Part shown: piece after piece, positions 18,150 through 27,546 of the stretch
Layout of the letters: every line of letters starts with the position of its first letter
Numbering within the stretch: the first letter of the stretch is position 1
Assembly: GCA_905181825.1 (NCBI GenBank)
Contig: CAJIZJ010000009.1
Coordinates: forward strand, 1 to 64,000
DNA: 64,000 nt
Source: an uncultured Flavobacteriaceae bacterium
GTDB lineage: Bacteria > Bacteroidota > Bacteroidia > Flavobacteriales > Flavobacteriaceae
Direction: 5' to 3'
The notes under the pieces: generated by a model
What the model saw: the letters and a program-made list of their open reading frames with translations, nothing else
The model's database searches: none
Told to the model about the DNA's origin: nothing
Made by a program: the position numbers and the translations under genes

Positions 18150-19994
18150 ATGAAACAATTTTTTTCAAATATTAAAGGAGATGCTTTTGGAGGTATTACC
18201 GCCGGAGTTGTGGCGCTACCCTTGGCTTTAGCTTTTGGAGTGTCTTCGGGTCTTGGACCTAGCGCAGGTCTTTACGGCGCTATATTTATTAGTTTTTTTG
18301 CTGCTCTTTTTGGAGGAACTAACACGCAAATTTCTGGCCCTACAGCACCAATGACGGCCGTAAGCATGGTTATTGTTTCTGGTATTGTTGCTGCTAATGA
18401 TGGAGACATAAATGTTGCTCTCCCCGCAATCTTAACCGTGTTCTTGATAGCCGGATTGTCTCAAGTGGGACTAGGGTTACTGGGCCTAGGGAAGTATATT
18501 AAATATATTCCCTATCCTGTCGTTTCTGGTTTTATGACCGCCATAGGAGTTATTATATTATTAACTCAAGTCCTGCCTTCTCTTGGGTATAATCCTAAGG
18601 AAGATGCAGGCTACGTTAATCTTTTTAAAGCACAAGCTAAAGAAGTGATTCTTCAAAATATTTTAAAAGATGAGGCCGGAGAGGGTGTTTTAGTTTTAGA
18701 AAACCTTAAAAGCACCATTGATAGAGCTTCGTTAATTACAAAAGAAAACATACTTAAAGAGGCTAAAACACTTGCTTCAAAAGAGGCTTCTGGGACTATA
18801 GGGGCGTTAAAAGTCCTACCAAGAGCCTTGCAAAATATTAATTGGCTAGAGCTGTTACTAGCATTGGGAACTATTTTGATTATTTATGGGTTTAAGCGCA
18901 TCACAACGGTAGTTCCTAGCACGCTAGTTGCTTTAGTTGTCATGGCTGGTATCGCCGTGGCCTTTGAACTTGATTATATACCTATTGAAGAAATTCCTAA
19001 CGGATTGCCAATACCTCAACTTGCTATTTTCACTCAATTTAAACTGGCCACAATAACTCCGTATATATTAACCGGGTTCACGCTTGCTCTGCTAGGCGCT
19101 ATTGATTCACTGCTTACAAGTATCGTAGCTGATAACATGACCAAGACGAAGCACAGACCAAATAAAGAGCTTATTGGACAAGGAATTGGAAACAGTATAG
19201 CATCCATTTTTGGCGGCATTCCTGGCGCAGGGGCGACCATAAGAACAGTTGTTAATATAAACTCCGGAGGAAAAACAAAGCTTTCAGGAATGATTGCGGG
19301 CGTTATGTTGCTTTTTGTCTTGCTAGCGATGGGGCCCATTGCTTCTAAAATTCCTACCGCGGTTCTGTCGGGAATATTAATCACGGTTGGAATTGGCGTT
19401 ATGGACTATAAAGGACTCAAAGCAATACCGGCACTTCCGAGAGATCTTTCTTTTGGACCTCTAAAAGTAAGCTCTGAAGTTTTGATTATGCTTGTCGTAT
19501 TGTTTTTGTCTACGTTCTGGGACTTGATCTTTGCTGTTGGAATCGGCTTAATTATTTCTTGCTTGATGTTTATGAAAAAAATTGGAGATTTGACGTCTGA
19601 ATACTCTGAGGTTAAACCTTTAAAAGAAAAAGCGTGGCCAGATGAGGGTGATTTTCCTGAAACACTAAAAGAGACCGTGTTTATTAAACACATTAAAGGA
19701 CCTTTGTTTTTTGGGTCTACTTCTGATTTTCAACAATTATACAAACAAATTCCGGATACAGCCACTACGGTTATTTTAAGGCTTGGCAAGATGCAATATA
19801 TGGACCAATCTGGACTGTATGCTATGGAAGATATGATCCAAGATTTGAAAACTAAAAACGTAGACGTGCTGTTTGTAAACGTGTTAAAACAACCGCGATA
19901 CATGATGGAGCGAATTGATCTTATTCCCTCATTTATTCCTGAAGAGAATATCTATAATGATTTTGACGATTGTGTTAAAAGCTTGATTAAATAG
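18150..19994 (+). CDS. SulP family inorganic anion transporter with STAS domain
   Basis: Inner-membrane transporter or channel of the SLC26/SulP family, with substrates such as sulfate or bicarbonate. The track begins at a TTG at 18096. The ATG at 18150 gives MKQFFSNIKGDAFGGITAGVVALPLALAFGVS, the standard SulP opening, and a 614-residue protein. About 12 hydrophobic segments are followed by a cytoplasmic STAS domain from about residue 510 (VFIKHIKGPLFFGSTSDF... LRLGKMQYMDQSGLYAMEDM). Bicarbonate is plausible for a marine flavobacterium, but nothing in the sequence fixes the substrate. A second, divergent SulP lies at 46490. Confidence 0.9.
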   Translation: MKQFFSNIKGDAFGGITAGVVALPLALAFGVSSGLGPSAGLYGAIFISFFAALFGGTNTQISGPTAPMTAVSMVIVSGIVAANDGDINVALPAILTVFLIAGLSQVGLGLLGLGKYIKYIPYPVVSGFMTAIGVIILLTQVLPSLGYNPKEDAGYVNLFKAQAKEVILQNILKDEAGEGVLVLENLKSTIDRASLITKENILKEAKTLASKEASGTIGALKVLPRALQNINWLELLLALGTILIIYGFKRITTVVPSTLVALVVMAGIAVAFELDYIPIEEIPNGLPIPQLAIFTQFKLATITPYILTGFTLALLGAIDSLLTSIVADNMTKTKHRPNKELIGQGIGNSIASIFGGIPGAGATIRTVVNINSGGKTKLSGMIAGVMLLFVLLAMGPIASKIPTAVLSGILITVGIGVMDYKGLKAIPALPRDLSFGPLKVSSEVLIMLVVLFLSTFWDLIFAVGIGLIISCLMFMKKIGDLTSEYSEVKPLKEKAWPDEGDFPETLKETVFIKHIKGPLFFGSTSDFQQLYKQIPDTATTVILRLGKMQYMDQSGLYAMEDMIQDLKTKNVDVLFVNVLKQPRYMMERIDLIPSFIPEENIYNDFDDCVKSLIK

Positions 19995-20010
19995 CAGCAC
20001 TAAAAAACTA

Positions 20011-20529
20011 CTAAGGAGTAGAAATACTTGGTAACTCTATTTCATTAGCAGCGCTCATTAGATCTGGCAAAATCATTGGAGCTAACGATTTTACAGGGCT
20101 GTAAAGTAAAGACCTCTCAATTTCGTCGCTTGAAACGAATGGTATTGTTTGATTTAATGTGCTAAGAATCAATAATAACACGCTAATTATTAAGGCAATT
20201 TTGGTGCCCCCAAAAAGGGCTCCTAATAATTTATTTAAAAGGCCTAGCGCAGCAAAGTCAGCAAGTTTAGTGAGTGCTTTGCCCGCTAAGGAGATTGCTA
20301 GCACAATGACCACAAAAGTGACCGCAAAAGCGGTAATACTAGTAGTGTTCTGGCTCCAGTCAAAATTATTTGATAAAATTTGGGCAGCGTACTTGCTAAA
20401 ATGTACGGCTCCATAAATACCAACCACTAGTGCTAACAAAGAGGTGACTTCAACAAAAAGGCCTTTGAAAAGTCCTTTAACAATTCCGTAAAGTATAAGT
20501 GCTCCAATAATAATATCAATAACAGACAT
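20011..20529 (-). CDS. CvpA family membrane protein
   Basis: 172 residues with four hydrophobic segments and the CvpA opening MSVIDIIIGALILYGIVKGLFKGLFVEVTSLLALVVGIYGAV. The family is named after the E. coli colicin V production factor. Its role in Bacteroidota is not defined. It is convergent with the SulP gene (16-base gap) and divergent from the next small gene. Confidence 0.85.
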   Translation of the reverse strand: MSVIDIIIGALILYGIVKGLFKGLFVEVTSLLALVVGIYGAVHFSKYAAQILSNNFDWSQNTTSITAFAVTFVVIVLAISLAGKALTKLADFAALGLLNKLLGALFGGTKIALIISVLLLILSTLNQTIPFVSSDEIERSLLYSPVKSLAPMILPDLMSAANEIELPSISTP

Positions 20530-20619
20530 AGTTGATAGTTTATTTTAAAAAATAGCATTAACATTCTAACGCAAATGTTTCGTTTCTATTTTAATACACC
20601 CTAAATTTACGAAATAATT

Positions 20620-20976
20620 ATGGCTCGAGACGAAGAACTTAAAAAACGATGGGAAGAGGTGGTGCAAAAACTATCCTCTAAGTTTGCGGATGGCGAAACT
20701 TTAGACCTTGACGGAATTATATATCTTATTGGTGTTCAGGAACTTGGACAGCTTCACCGTCGATTTAAAAAGGACGAAAAGCTTAACCTAATGCATATTG
20801 CAATTTGTCGACTTTTAGAGCCTTACGGATATTACGTGTTTGACTATTTTGACGAACAAGGCTGGCCTCATTACAACGTCAAAGAGGCTTTACCAAACCT
20901 TAAGGCTGGTGAACAAAGTGTTCTTATGAAGGACGCTATTGTAAACTATTTTCTTGAGGCAGAATTTATTAGTTAA
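20620..20976 (+). CDS. Conserved hypothetical protein upstream of pheS
   Basis: 118 residues, soluble, with mixed charge and no signal peptide. Sequence includes EELKKRWEEVVQKLSSKF, ETLDLDGIIYLIGVQELG and CRLLEPYGYYVFDYFDEQGWPHY. I recognise it only as a conserved flavobacterial protein without a named domain. A near-match -7 box (TAAATTTA at 20602-20609) sits 10 bases before the ATG. It is 34 bases from pheS, which has its own perfect -7 box. Confidence 0.7.
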   Translation: MARDEELKKRWEEVVQKLSSKFADGETLDLDGIIYLIGVQELGQLHRRFKKDEKLNLMHIAICRLLEPYGYYVFDYFDEQGWPHYNVKEALPNLKAGEQSVLMKDAIVNYFLEAEFIS

Positions 20977-20983
20977 CTTTTCT

Positions 20984-20991
20984 TAAATTTG
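20984..20991 (+). promoter_or_regulatory. Candidate -7 promoter box for pheS
   Basis: TAAATTTG, a full match to TAnnTTTG, 19 bases before the pheS ATG. It would give a leader of roughly 10-15 bases. No clear -33 TTTG was found. Confidence 0.45.
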
Positions 20992-21010
20992 GTCTTTATT
21001 TTACATTATT

Positions 21011-22030
21011 ATGATAGAACACATCCATAAACTTATAGAAGAAGCTGAAGCTTTCAACACGCAATCGTTAGAAGACGTGGAGGCTTTTAGAATTAAGTTT
21101 CTTGGGAAAAAAGGACTCTTAACAGAACTGTTTGCGAGCTTCAAAGAAGTGCCAAACGAACAAAAAAAAGATTTTGGACAGGCTATTAATAACTTAAAGA
21201 GTACTGCGCAAGAAAAAGTCAACACACTAAAGCAATCCTTGACAAACAATGTGACCGACAATGCTCTTTTTGGTGACTTATCACGTCCTGGTGAGTCTTT
21301 TGAAATAGGCGCGCGGCACCCAATTTCGTTGGTTAAAAATCAAATTATTGATATCTTTTCTAGAATAGGGTTTAACGTAAGTGAAGGGCCGGAAATTGAA
21401 GACGATTGGCATAATTTCACTGCCTTAAATTTACCCGAGCACCATCCTGCTAGAGATATGCAGGATACCTTTTTTATACAAACAGATCCCGATATTTTAT
21501 TGCGCACACACACAAGTTCGGTTCAAGTCAGGTACATGGAAAATAATCAGCCTCCTATCCGTACTATTTCACCTGGAAGAGTGTACAGAAATGAAGCTAT
21601 TTCAGCACGTTCGCATTGCTTTTTTCATCAAGTAGAAGGACTTTACATAGACAAAAACGTAAGCTTCGCAGACCTGAAGCAAACGCTTCAATATTTTACA
21701 ACTGAACTTTTTGGTAAATCAAAAATTCGGCTTCGTCCCTCTTATTTTCCTTTTACAGAACCGAGTGCTGAGGTTGATGTGTACTGGGGGTTAGAAACTG
21801 AAACGGATTACAAAATGACCAAAGGAACCGGTTGGTTGGAAATTATGGGCTGTGGCATGGTGGATCCAAACGTTCTTGAAAACTGTGGAATAGACTCTAA
21901 AGAATACTCTGGTTTTGCTTTTGGAATGGGAATCGACAGAATTGCCTTGTTACTTCACCAGATTAGTGACATCAGATTGTTAAGTGAAAACAACGTTCGC
22001 TTTTTAGAGCAATTTAAAAGCGCATTATAA
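21011..22030 (+). CDS. pheS: Phenylalanine--tRNA ligase alpha subunit
   Basis: Class II aminoacyl-tRNA synthetase subunit that charges tRNA-Phe with PheT. 339 residues, the usual length. An N-terminal coiled-coil arm leads to the catalytic core with motif 2 (RTISPGRVYRNEAISARSHCFFHQVEGLYID) and motif 3 (GFAFGMGIDRIALLLHQISDIR). PheT is not in the window; the two subunit genes are often unlinked in flavobacteria. Confidence 0.97.
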   Translation: MIEHIHKLIEEAEAFNTQSLEDVEAFRIKFLGKKGLLTELFASFKEVPNEQKKDFGQAINNLKSTAQEKVNTLKQSLTNNVTDNALFGDLSRPGESFEIGARHPISLVKNQIIDIFSRIGFNVSEGPEIEDDWHNFTALNLPEHHPARDMQDTFFIQTDPDILLRTHTSSVQVRYMENNQPPIRTISPGRVYRNEAISARSHCFFHQVEGLYIDKNVSFADLKQTLQYFTTELFGKSKIRLRPSYFPFTEPSAEVDVYWGLETETDYKMTKGTGWLEIMGCGMVDPNVLENCGIDSKEYSGFAFGMGIDRIALLLHQISDIRLLSENNVRFLEQFKSAL

Positions 22031-22040
22031 ATTCCTTTTT

Positions 22041-22436
22041 TTGAAAAAAGACATTCTCATAACCGAAGTGAAAAACGTGTACATCGCTGTTGTGAAAGAA
22101 TACAATGAAGCCTATAAAGTTTTTGACTGGAACGCCTATATAATTAATAACAAGTCGGTTTGCTTAGATATGATCATTATTGTGACTAAAGGGTATTCAA
22201 AAGATAAAATAACAACAACTTTTAGAAAAAAAATTGATGCTCTTCCAGCAAAAAGTTTTGCGAAAATTGAGATGATTCAAGAAAATGTTTTGTCAATGAA
22301 CAATGTGTTTAACCTGTCTTTTTTTGAGGACAATAAAATCTATGAAAAGAGATTTGAGTTTCAAAAAAACACCATCAACGAGTCACTGCTTGAAAAGATC
22401 CCTTTAATGAATCTAAGAGGCGTTTTAAAATCTTAA
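22041..22436 (+). CDS. Conserved hypothetical protein downstream of pheS
   Basis: 131 residues with a TTG start (MKKDILITEVKNVYIAVVKEYNEAYKVFDWNAYIINN...). It starts 10 bases after pheS and is probably co-transcribed. No ATG in frame would keep the N-terminus. A similar small protein follows pheS in other flavobacteria as far as I can recall, and it has sometimes been mislabelled as a pheS piece. It has no synthetase motif, signal peptide or membrane segment. Function unknown. Confidence 0.65.
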   Translation: MKKDILITEVKNVYIAVVKEYNEAYKVFDWNAYIINNKSVCLDMIIIVTKGYSKDKITTTFRKKIDALPAKSFAKIEMIQENVLSMNNVFNLSFFEDNKIYEKRFEFQKNTINESLLEKIPLMNLRGVLKS

Positions 22437-22601
22437 GATTCTCAATCGGCTCCAAGAGTTTCGTGTTCAATAAAATACGTTTTTTAGTGATCTTTTCTTT
22501 TCCTCTTTCAGAAAACTAAGCCAGAATAAAGCCCTATAAAAATCTTTACTTCTTTAGAAATGAAATGATTAAATTTTAAAATCACCTGTTTTAAGGGTGC
22601 C

Positions 22602-23603
22602 CTAACAAAGCTTCTCTGTTAGTTTCTTAAATGACTCTTTAGGGTTTTTGTGGAGATACAAAATTTCGTAAACCGTGTTTATGATAGGGGCTTTAGAAGG
22701 GGTTTTCGATTCTTGGTTTATTAAGAATGCACTTTTAGCCGCGTAAAAGCCTTCCGCTATCATACTCATTTCCATCTGTGCGGATTTTACCGTATACCCT
22801 TTGCCGATCATATTTCCAAACATTCTATTTCTTGAAAATACAGAATAACCCGTAACTAATAAATCGCCTAAATAGACCGTCTCGTTAATGTTTCGCTTCA
22901 TTTTATGAACACTTTTTATAAAGCGTTTCATTTCGCGTGTCGCGTTACTCATCAAAACACTTTGAAAATTATCACCATATCCTAGGCCATGAGCGACACC
23001 TGCTGCAATTGCATAAATGTTTTTTAACATTGCTGCGTACTCTGCACCAATAACATCATCATGAGTTTTGGTTCTAATATAATGGCTAGAAAACTGAGCG
23101 GCTACTTCTTCTGCAATAGTGAGGTTTGTACAGGCAATTGTAATATATGATAAACGCTCCAGCGCAACCTCTTCCGCATGGCAAGGACCTGCTAAAACAG
23201 CAATGTTGTCTAGCTCTATTGAATGTTTCTCGTGAAAATGCTCACCAACTAACAGCCCTGATTCTGGAATAATTCCCTTAACTGCTGACACTATTATTTT
23301 GGAGGAAATATCAATATTTAGTTTTGCTAGTTCTGTTTCAATAAATGCTGAAGGAATGGCAAATATTAAGATGTCCGCATAAGCTGCTAACTTGTTTATA
23401 TCACTCTCTAGCTTTAGTTGTTTCATGTGAAGCTCTACGGAGCTTAAATACGAAGGGTTATGCTCTTCGGAAAGGATGTAGTCAATGGTTTGTTGTTTTC
23501 TTACATACCAACCAACTTCATCAAGGTTCTCGCAAAGCATTTTAACGATGGCCGTGGCCCAACTTCCGCTTCCAAAAACCGCGTATTTTAACTCTGAAGA
23601 CAT
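22602..23603 (-). CDS. gpsA: NAD(P)-dependent glycerol-3-phosphate dehydrogenase
   Basis: Reduces dihydroxyacetone phosphate to glycerol 3-phosphate, the backbone for phospholipids. 333 residues. The Rossmann nucleotide motif VFGSGSWATAIVKML (GxGxxA) is at the N-terminus, the catalytic-domain segment AVLAGPCHAEEVA and the lysine motif GAEYAAMLKNIYAIAAGVAHGLGYGDN follow. It lies 65 bases downstream of the acidic hypothetical gene on the same strand and may be co-transcribed. Confidence 0.95.
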   Translation of the reverse strand: MSSELKYAVFGSGSWATAIVKMLCENLDEVGWYVRKQQTIDYILSEEHNPSYLSSVELHMKQLKLESDINKLAAYADILIFAIPSAFIETELAKLNIDISSKIIVSAVKGIIPESGLLVGEHFHEKHSIELDNIAVLAGPCHAEEVALERLSYITIACTNLTIAEEVAAQFSSHYIRTKTHDDVIGAEYAAMLKNIYAIAAGVAHGLGYGDNFQSVLMSNATREMKRFIKSVHKMKRNINETVYLGDLLVTGYSVFSRNRMFGNMIGKGYTVKSAQMEMSMIAEGFYAAKSAFLINQESKTPSKAPIINTVYEILYLHKNPKESFKKLTEKLC

Positions 23604-23668
23604 TTCAATTATATTTAGTGGTTAAAAGTAATGAAAATAATGTATTTGGAACCTTGATAGGCTTGAGC

Positions 23669-24436
23669 TTAATTAAATTTCTTTTCAATTATCTCTAAAA
23701 ATCGAGCCTCTATATCCTCTTGCCCCTCCCAGTTATTATAGTCTGGCTTAATAATGGAGTTTAACAAACTAGTAGCCTGTTCGTATGAATCCAAAGTACT
23801 TAACTGAGATAAAACTCGGTCATAATCTTCATTGCTGTTTTCAAATAAGCTTTTTACAAAAGCCAATCGATCGTTAAGCCCCACTTGGAAGCCTTGAGAC
23901 TTTAATTGATCATTTAATGAGGTTATCTGGGGGGGGTCTTCAACAGCATCGAAAATTGGAAGTTGATTATAGCTTGGAGATAGCTCACTAAGATCGTGCT
24001 CTGTTGGTTCGTTAAGCGGGGTGGTCGTCTCTTCTAATTGAGATTCTGATTGAAGTTCTAGTACAGGGCTTTCTTCAGTTTCTTCTTCTGACTGATCAAC
24101 TGCTGCAGCTGTTAGGCTCCCTGTTTCTTCAATCTCTGGCTCCGGAATTTCTAACTCTTGTTCTGGCTTGTTGTGTTCTTCTTGTTTATGAACTTCGGAA
24201 TTCACAACGGTCGCTAGCTGTTCTTGCGCAGGCTCAAGCGATTCAAAAAAAGAAGAGTCTGACTCAACTGACTCTGGAACCTGTCCGTCGTGGTGCTCTT
24301 CAATAAACTTTAAAATTGTAATTTTTTGATAAAGCAGCGCTATTTCGGTTTGCATTTTCCCAAGATCCTCTCTTCCAGTAAGTTTAAGGATTTTATGGGC
24401 GATACTTAATAATTCCGATTCTAGCTTCTTTTTCAT
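23669..24436 (-). CDS. Acidic conserved hypothetical protein
   Basis: 255 residues. A helical N-terminal part (MKKKLESELLSIAHKILKLTGREDLGKMQTEIALLYQKI) is followed by a long Glu/Pro/Ser/Thr-rich low-complexity linker (about 65-165). A conserved-looking C-terminal domain then reads NDRLAFVKSLFENSNEDYDRVLSQLSTLDSYEQATSLLNSIIKPDYNNW. No signal peptide or membrane helix, so cytoplasmic. I recognise the C-terminal block only as a recurring flavobacterial sequence without a function. It is divergent from tdk. Confidence 0.7.
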   Translation of the reverse strand: MKKKLESELLSIAHKILKLTGREDLGKMQTEIALLYQKITILKFIEEHHDGQVPESVESDSSFFESLEPAQEQLATVVNSEVHKQEEHNKPEQELEIPEPEIEETGSLTAAAVDQSEEETEESPVLELQSESQLEETTTPLNEPTEHDLSELSPSYNQLPIFDAVEDPPQITSLNDQLKSQGFQVGLNDRLAFVKSLFENSNEDYDRVLSQLSTLDSYEQATSLLNSIIKPDYNNWEGQEDIEARFLEIIEKKFN

Positions 24437-24517
24437 TTTGTAGTATTGATTAAATTAAATCTATTTTTAAGGGGGCGCAAACTGCTTAATAATGCTTTTT
24501 TATAACTTTTAAATTTA

Positions 24518-24525
24518 TACTTTTG
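24518..24525 (+). promoter_or_regulatory. Candidate -7 promoter box for tdk
   Basis: TACTTTTG, a full match to TAnnTTTG, 68 bases before the tdk ATG. The implied leader contains the inverted repeat listed next. Confidence 0.45.
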
Positions 24526-24555
24526 ATTTTTAATAAATTTACGCCACCTTTATGG

Positions 24556-24576
24556 AAACGAATGTTATTTTCGTTT
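24556..24576 (+). promoter_or_regulatory. Inverted repeat in the tdk leader
   Basis: AAACGAA and TTCGTTT separated by seven bases form a seven-pair stem 18 bases before the tdk start. It could be an RNA hairpin or an operator. No T-run follows, so it is not a terminator. Confidence 0.35.
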
Positions 24577-24593
24577 GGTGTTAAAATTACAAA

Positions 24594-25241
24594 ATGTTTC
24601 TCGAAAATACAGTAAACCCTAAAGAACAATTTGGCTGGATCGAAGTAATCTGCGGATCGATGTTTTCTGGAAAAACAGAAGAATTAATTCGCCGCCTAAG
24701 ACGTGCACAGTTTGCAAAACAAAAAGTTGAAATTTTCAAACCTGCTATTGATGTAAGGTATGATGATGAAATGGTCGTATCGCACGACGCAAATGAGATT
24801 CGATCAACCCCAGTCCCATCAGCCTCTAATATCCCGCTACTAGCAGATGGATGTGATGTTGTTGGAATAGATGAGGCTCAATTTTTTGACGATGAAATTG
24901 TAAACGTTTGTAATGCCCTTGCAAACAAAGGAGTTCGAGTTATTGTTGCTGGTCTTGATATGGATTTTAAAGGAAACCCGTTTGGTCCTATGCCAAATCT
25001 AATGGCTACAGCAGAGTATGTTACTAAGGTACATGCCGTATGTACGCATACAGGCAATTTAGCACAATACAGCCACCGAAAGTCTAAGGACGAATCTCTA
25101 GTGCTTCTAGGTGAAGTAGACGAGTATGAGCCCCTAAGCCGCGCTGCTTATTATAAAGCAATCACAAAAGAAAAGGTAAAAGACTTGGACGTCATAAAGC
25201 CTGTTGATATTCCGGTTGCAAAAAAAAAATCTAATGCCTAA
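24594..25241 (+). CDS. tdk: Thymidine kinase (type II)
   Basis: Phosphorylates thymidine for salvage into dTTP. 215 residues with the P-loop [17 protein letters not shown] at about 21-37 and the Walker B-like [11 protein letters not shown]. The lasso domain reads [14 protein letters not shown]... [10 protein letters not shown]: only one cysteine of the usual four-residue zinc site is left, so zinc is probably not bound in the standard way. It overlaps the alanine racemase start by eight bases, suggesting translational coupling. Confidence 0.95.
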   Translation: MFLENTVNPKEQFGWIEVICGSMFSGKTEELIRRLRRAQFAKQKVEIFKPAIDVRYDDEMVVSHDANEIRSTPVPSASNIPLLADGCDVVGIDEAQFFDDEIVNVCNALANKGVRVIVAGLDMDFKGNPFGPMPNLMATAEYVTKVHAVCTHTGNLAQYSHRKSKDESLVLLGEVDEYEPLSRAAYYKAITKEKVKDLDVIKPVDIPVAKKKSNA

Positions 25242-26340
25242 GGTCTTCGAAACAACTTTAGAAATTAATCTCAACGCTTTAAAGCATAATTTTGATTTTC
25301 TAAAATCTAAACTTCAAAACAACACTCTTTTTTTGGCGGTTGTGAAAGCTTTTGCTTATGGAAGCGATGCCTCTGTTATTGCTAATTATCTTCAAAAAAT
25401 TGGGGTTGACTATTTTGCTGTCGCCTATATTAGCGAAGGGGTTGAATTGAGAGAAGCAGGGATCACAGTTCCTATTTTAGTGCTTCATCCTCAACTAGGA
25501 AATCTTGAATTAGCAATTAAGCACTCTTTAGAACCTAGTCTTTACAGCTTGAAGACGTTAAGAGAGTTTAAAAAAGTTGCGATAAAGTGTAATGTTTTTA
25601 ATTATCCCGTGCATATAAAGTTTAATACCGGATTGAACCGATTGGGTTTTGAACCTGAAGAAATAAATTTAGCTTTAAATACGTTAATTGACGCTTCTTG
25701 CTTAAAAGTAAAGTCTGTGTTTTCTCACCTAGCAGCAAGCGAAGATTTAAATGAAAAAAAATTTACTGACACTCAAATAGAGCGATACAAATCTCTTTCT
25801 GAAAAATTTATTAATAGCTTTGATTACACCATTATTAGACACTTGTGTAACACCTCTGGAGTTTTAAATTATCCCGAAGCTCAATTTGATATGGTTCGGT
25901 GCGGAATTGGCTTATATGGGTATGGAAATTCAAAAAAAGAGAGTGAAAATTTAATACCTGTCGCTAGCTTAAAATCTGTGGTGTCTCAAATTATTAGTGT
26001 ATCTATTGGAGAAAGTGTTGGATATAACCGCGGGCACATTTGCAGAGTAGACTCTAAAATTGCCACCATTCCTATTGGACATGCCGACGGAATTGGCAGG
26101 CACTACGGACACAATGCGGGAACGGTTTCTATCAACCAACAAACAGCTCCTATTGTCGGGAATGTCTGTATGGATATGATAATGGTAGACGTAACGTCTA
26201 TAAACTGTCTTGAAGGAGATGAGGTTGTTCTATTCGGTTCAAGTTTTTCCGCCGAGGGAATTGCTGAAGCTGTTGATACGATATCTTATGAGCTAATTAC
26301 CGGAATCTCACAGCGTATAACTCGTAAGATTATTAAGTAG
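25234..26340 (+). CDS. alr: Alanine racemase
   Basis: PLP enzyme that interconverts L- and D-alanine for peptidoglycan. The track begins at a TTG at 25204 inside tdk. The ATG at 25234 gives [20 protein letters not shown], the normal opening, and 368 residues. The PLP lysine lies in [10 protein letters not shown], where the usual Asn-Ala-Tyr is Phe-Ala-Tyr. The second-subunit catalytic region (ESVGYNRGH) and the [13 protein letters not shown] motif are present. Overlap with tdk indicates a two-gene operon. Confidence 0.93.
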   Translation: MPKVFETTLEINLNALKHNFDFLKSKLQNNTLFLAVVKAFAYGSDASVIANYLQKIGVDYFAVAYISEGVELREAGITVPILVLHPQLGNLELAIKHSLEPSLYSLKTLREFKKVAIKCNVFNYPVHIKFNTGLNRLGFEPEEINLALNTLIDASCLKVKSVFSHLAASEDLNEKKFTDTQIERYKSLSEKFINSFDYTIIRHLCNTSGVLNYPEAQFDMVRCGIGLYGYGNSKKESENLIPVASLKSVVSQIISVSIGESVGYNRGHICRVDSKIATIPIGHADGIGRHYGHNAGTVSINQQTAPIVGNVCMDMIMVDVTSINCLEGDEVVLFGSSFSAEGIAEAVDTISYELITGISQRITRKIIK

Positions 26341-26423
26341 TTTTTTTATGGTTTCAGTATACATCGATTCTGAATAAAAAATAACACATTCTGTCACGAC
26401 CAATTAATATAAATTAAAGATTT

Positions 26424-26447
26424 GCTAAAAAAACAGTCTTTTTTAGC
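26424..26447 (+). promoter_or_regulatory. AT-rich inverted repeat upstream of asd
   Basis: Nine-pair palindrome GCTAAAAAA / TTTTTTAGC with a six-base loop in the 210-base gap between alr and asd. It could be a weak terminator of alr or an operator. No T-run follows the stem on the plus strand. Nothing else in the gap stands out. Confidence 0.3.
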
Positions 26448-26550
26448 GAGATTCATAAAGACGACCCCTGTTGGCCTGGTTTTTGAATTTTATATGTTTG
26501 TGAATCGCTTAATTTGTTAATTTTACCTTTCTAAATTAAAGATATATAAA

Positions 26551-27537
26551 ATGAAAATTGCAGTTGTTGGTGCTACAGGCATGGTGGGAACGGTCATGTT
26601 AAAATTACTCGAAGAACGTCAGTTTCCAATCACAGAACTTATACCCGTTGCTTCTGAACGAAGTGTTGGTAAAAAAATAAGCTATAAAGGTGCTGACTAC
26701 TCTATAGTGAGTCTTACCACTGCTGTAGAGATGCAAGCGGATATTGCAATTTTTTCTGCCGGTGGAGACACTTCTCTTGAGTGGGCTCCAAAATTTGCCG
26801 ATGCAGGAACTATTGTCATTGACAACTCGTCTGCCTGGAGAATGGACCCTACAAAAAAGTTGGTTGTTCCTGAAATTAATGCTTCAGAACTAACCAAAGA
26901 GGACATGATCATTGCAAATCCAAACTGTTCAACCATTCAGTTGGTAATGGCGCTTTTTCCACTACACAAGTCCTATAAAATGAAACGCGTGGTAATCTCC
27001 ACATACCAGTCGGTTTCTGGAACAGGCGTGAAGGCTGTTCAGCAATTAGAAAACGAAATAAAAGGAGTCAAAGGGGAAATGGCTTATCCATACCCTATAG
27101 GCCGAAACGCCTTGCCTCATTGCGATGTTTTTCTTGAAAACGGCTACACTAAAGAAGAAATGAAGCTGGCTAAAGAGCCTCAAAAAATACTTAATGATCA
27201 AACGTTTGCCATCACGGCTACAGCTGTTAGAATCCCTACCTCTGGAGGGCATTCGGAATCTGTAAATGTTCAATTTGAAAACGATTTTGAGCTTCAGGAA
27301 GTTAGGACAATTCTGAGTCAGGCTTCAGGTGTAACAGTTCAGGACAATCCAGACACAAATACGTACCCAATGCCAATTTATGCACACGGAAAAGATGATG
27401 TGTTTGTTGGTAGAATTAGAAGAGATGAAACACTTCCAAACACCCTAAATATGTGGATTGTTTCTGACAACTTACGTAAAGGTGCTGCTACAAATGCGAT
27501 TCAAATTGCCGAATATTTGGTGGCCAATATTTTATAA
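26551..27537 (+). CDS. asd: Aspartate-semialdehyde dehydrogenase
   Basis: Reduces aspartyl phosphate to aspartate semialdehyde for lysine/diaminopimelate, threonine and methionine synthesis. 328 residues. The NADP motif VVGATGMVGTVMLKLL is N-terminal, the catalytic cysteine lies in IANPNCSTIQL at about 130, and the conserved VRIPTSGGHSESVNVQFE follows. It is followed after nine bases by an ABC ATPase gene. Confidence 0.96.
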   Translation: MKIAVVGATGMVGTVMLKLLEERQFPITELIPVASERSVGKKISYKGADYSIVSLTTAVEMQADIAIFSAGGDTSLEWAPKFADAGTIVIDNSSAWRMDPTKKLVVPEINASELTKEDMIIANPNCSTIQLVMALFPLHKSYKMKRVVISTYQSVSGTGVKAVQQLENEIKGVKGEMAYPYPIGRNALPHCDVFLENGYTKEEMKLAKEPQKILNDQTFAITATAVRIPTSGGHSESVNVQFENDFELQEVRTILSQASGVTVQDNPDTNTYPMPIYAHGKDDVFVGRIRRDETLPNTLNMWIVSDNLRKGAATNAIQIAEYLVANIL

Positions 27538-27546
27538 GCCCTTTAA

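Noticed and set aside
25204-25233. TTG-initiated extension of alanine racemase
   Set aside because: It lies in tdk coding sequence and adds residues absent from the family; the ATG at 25234 is better.
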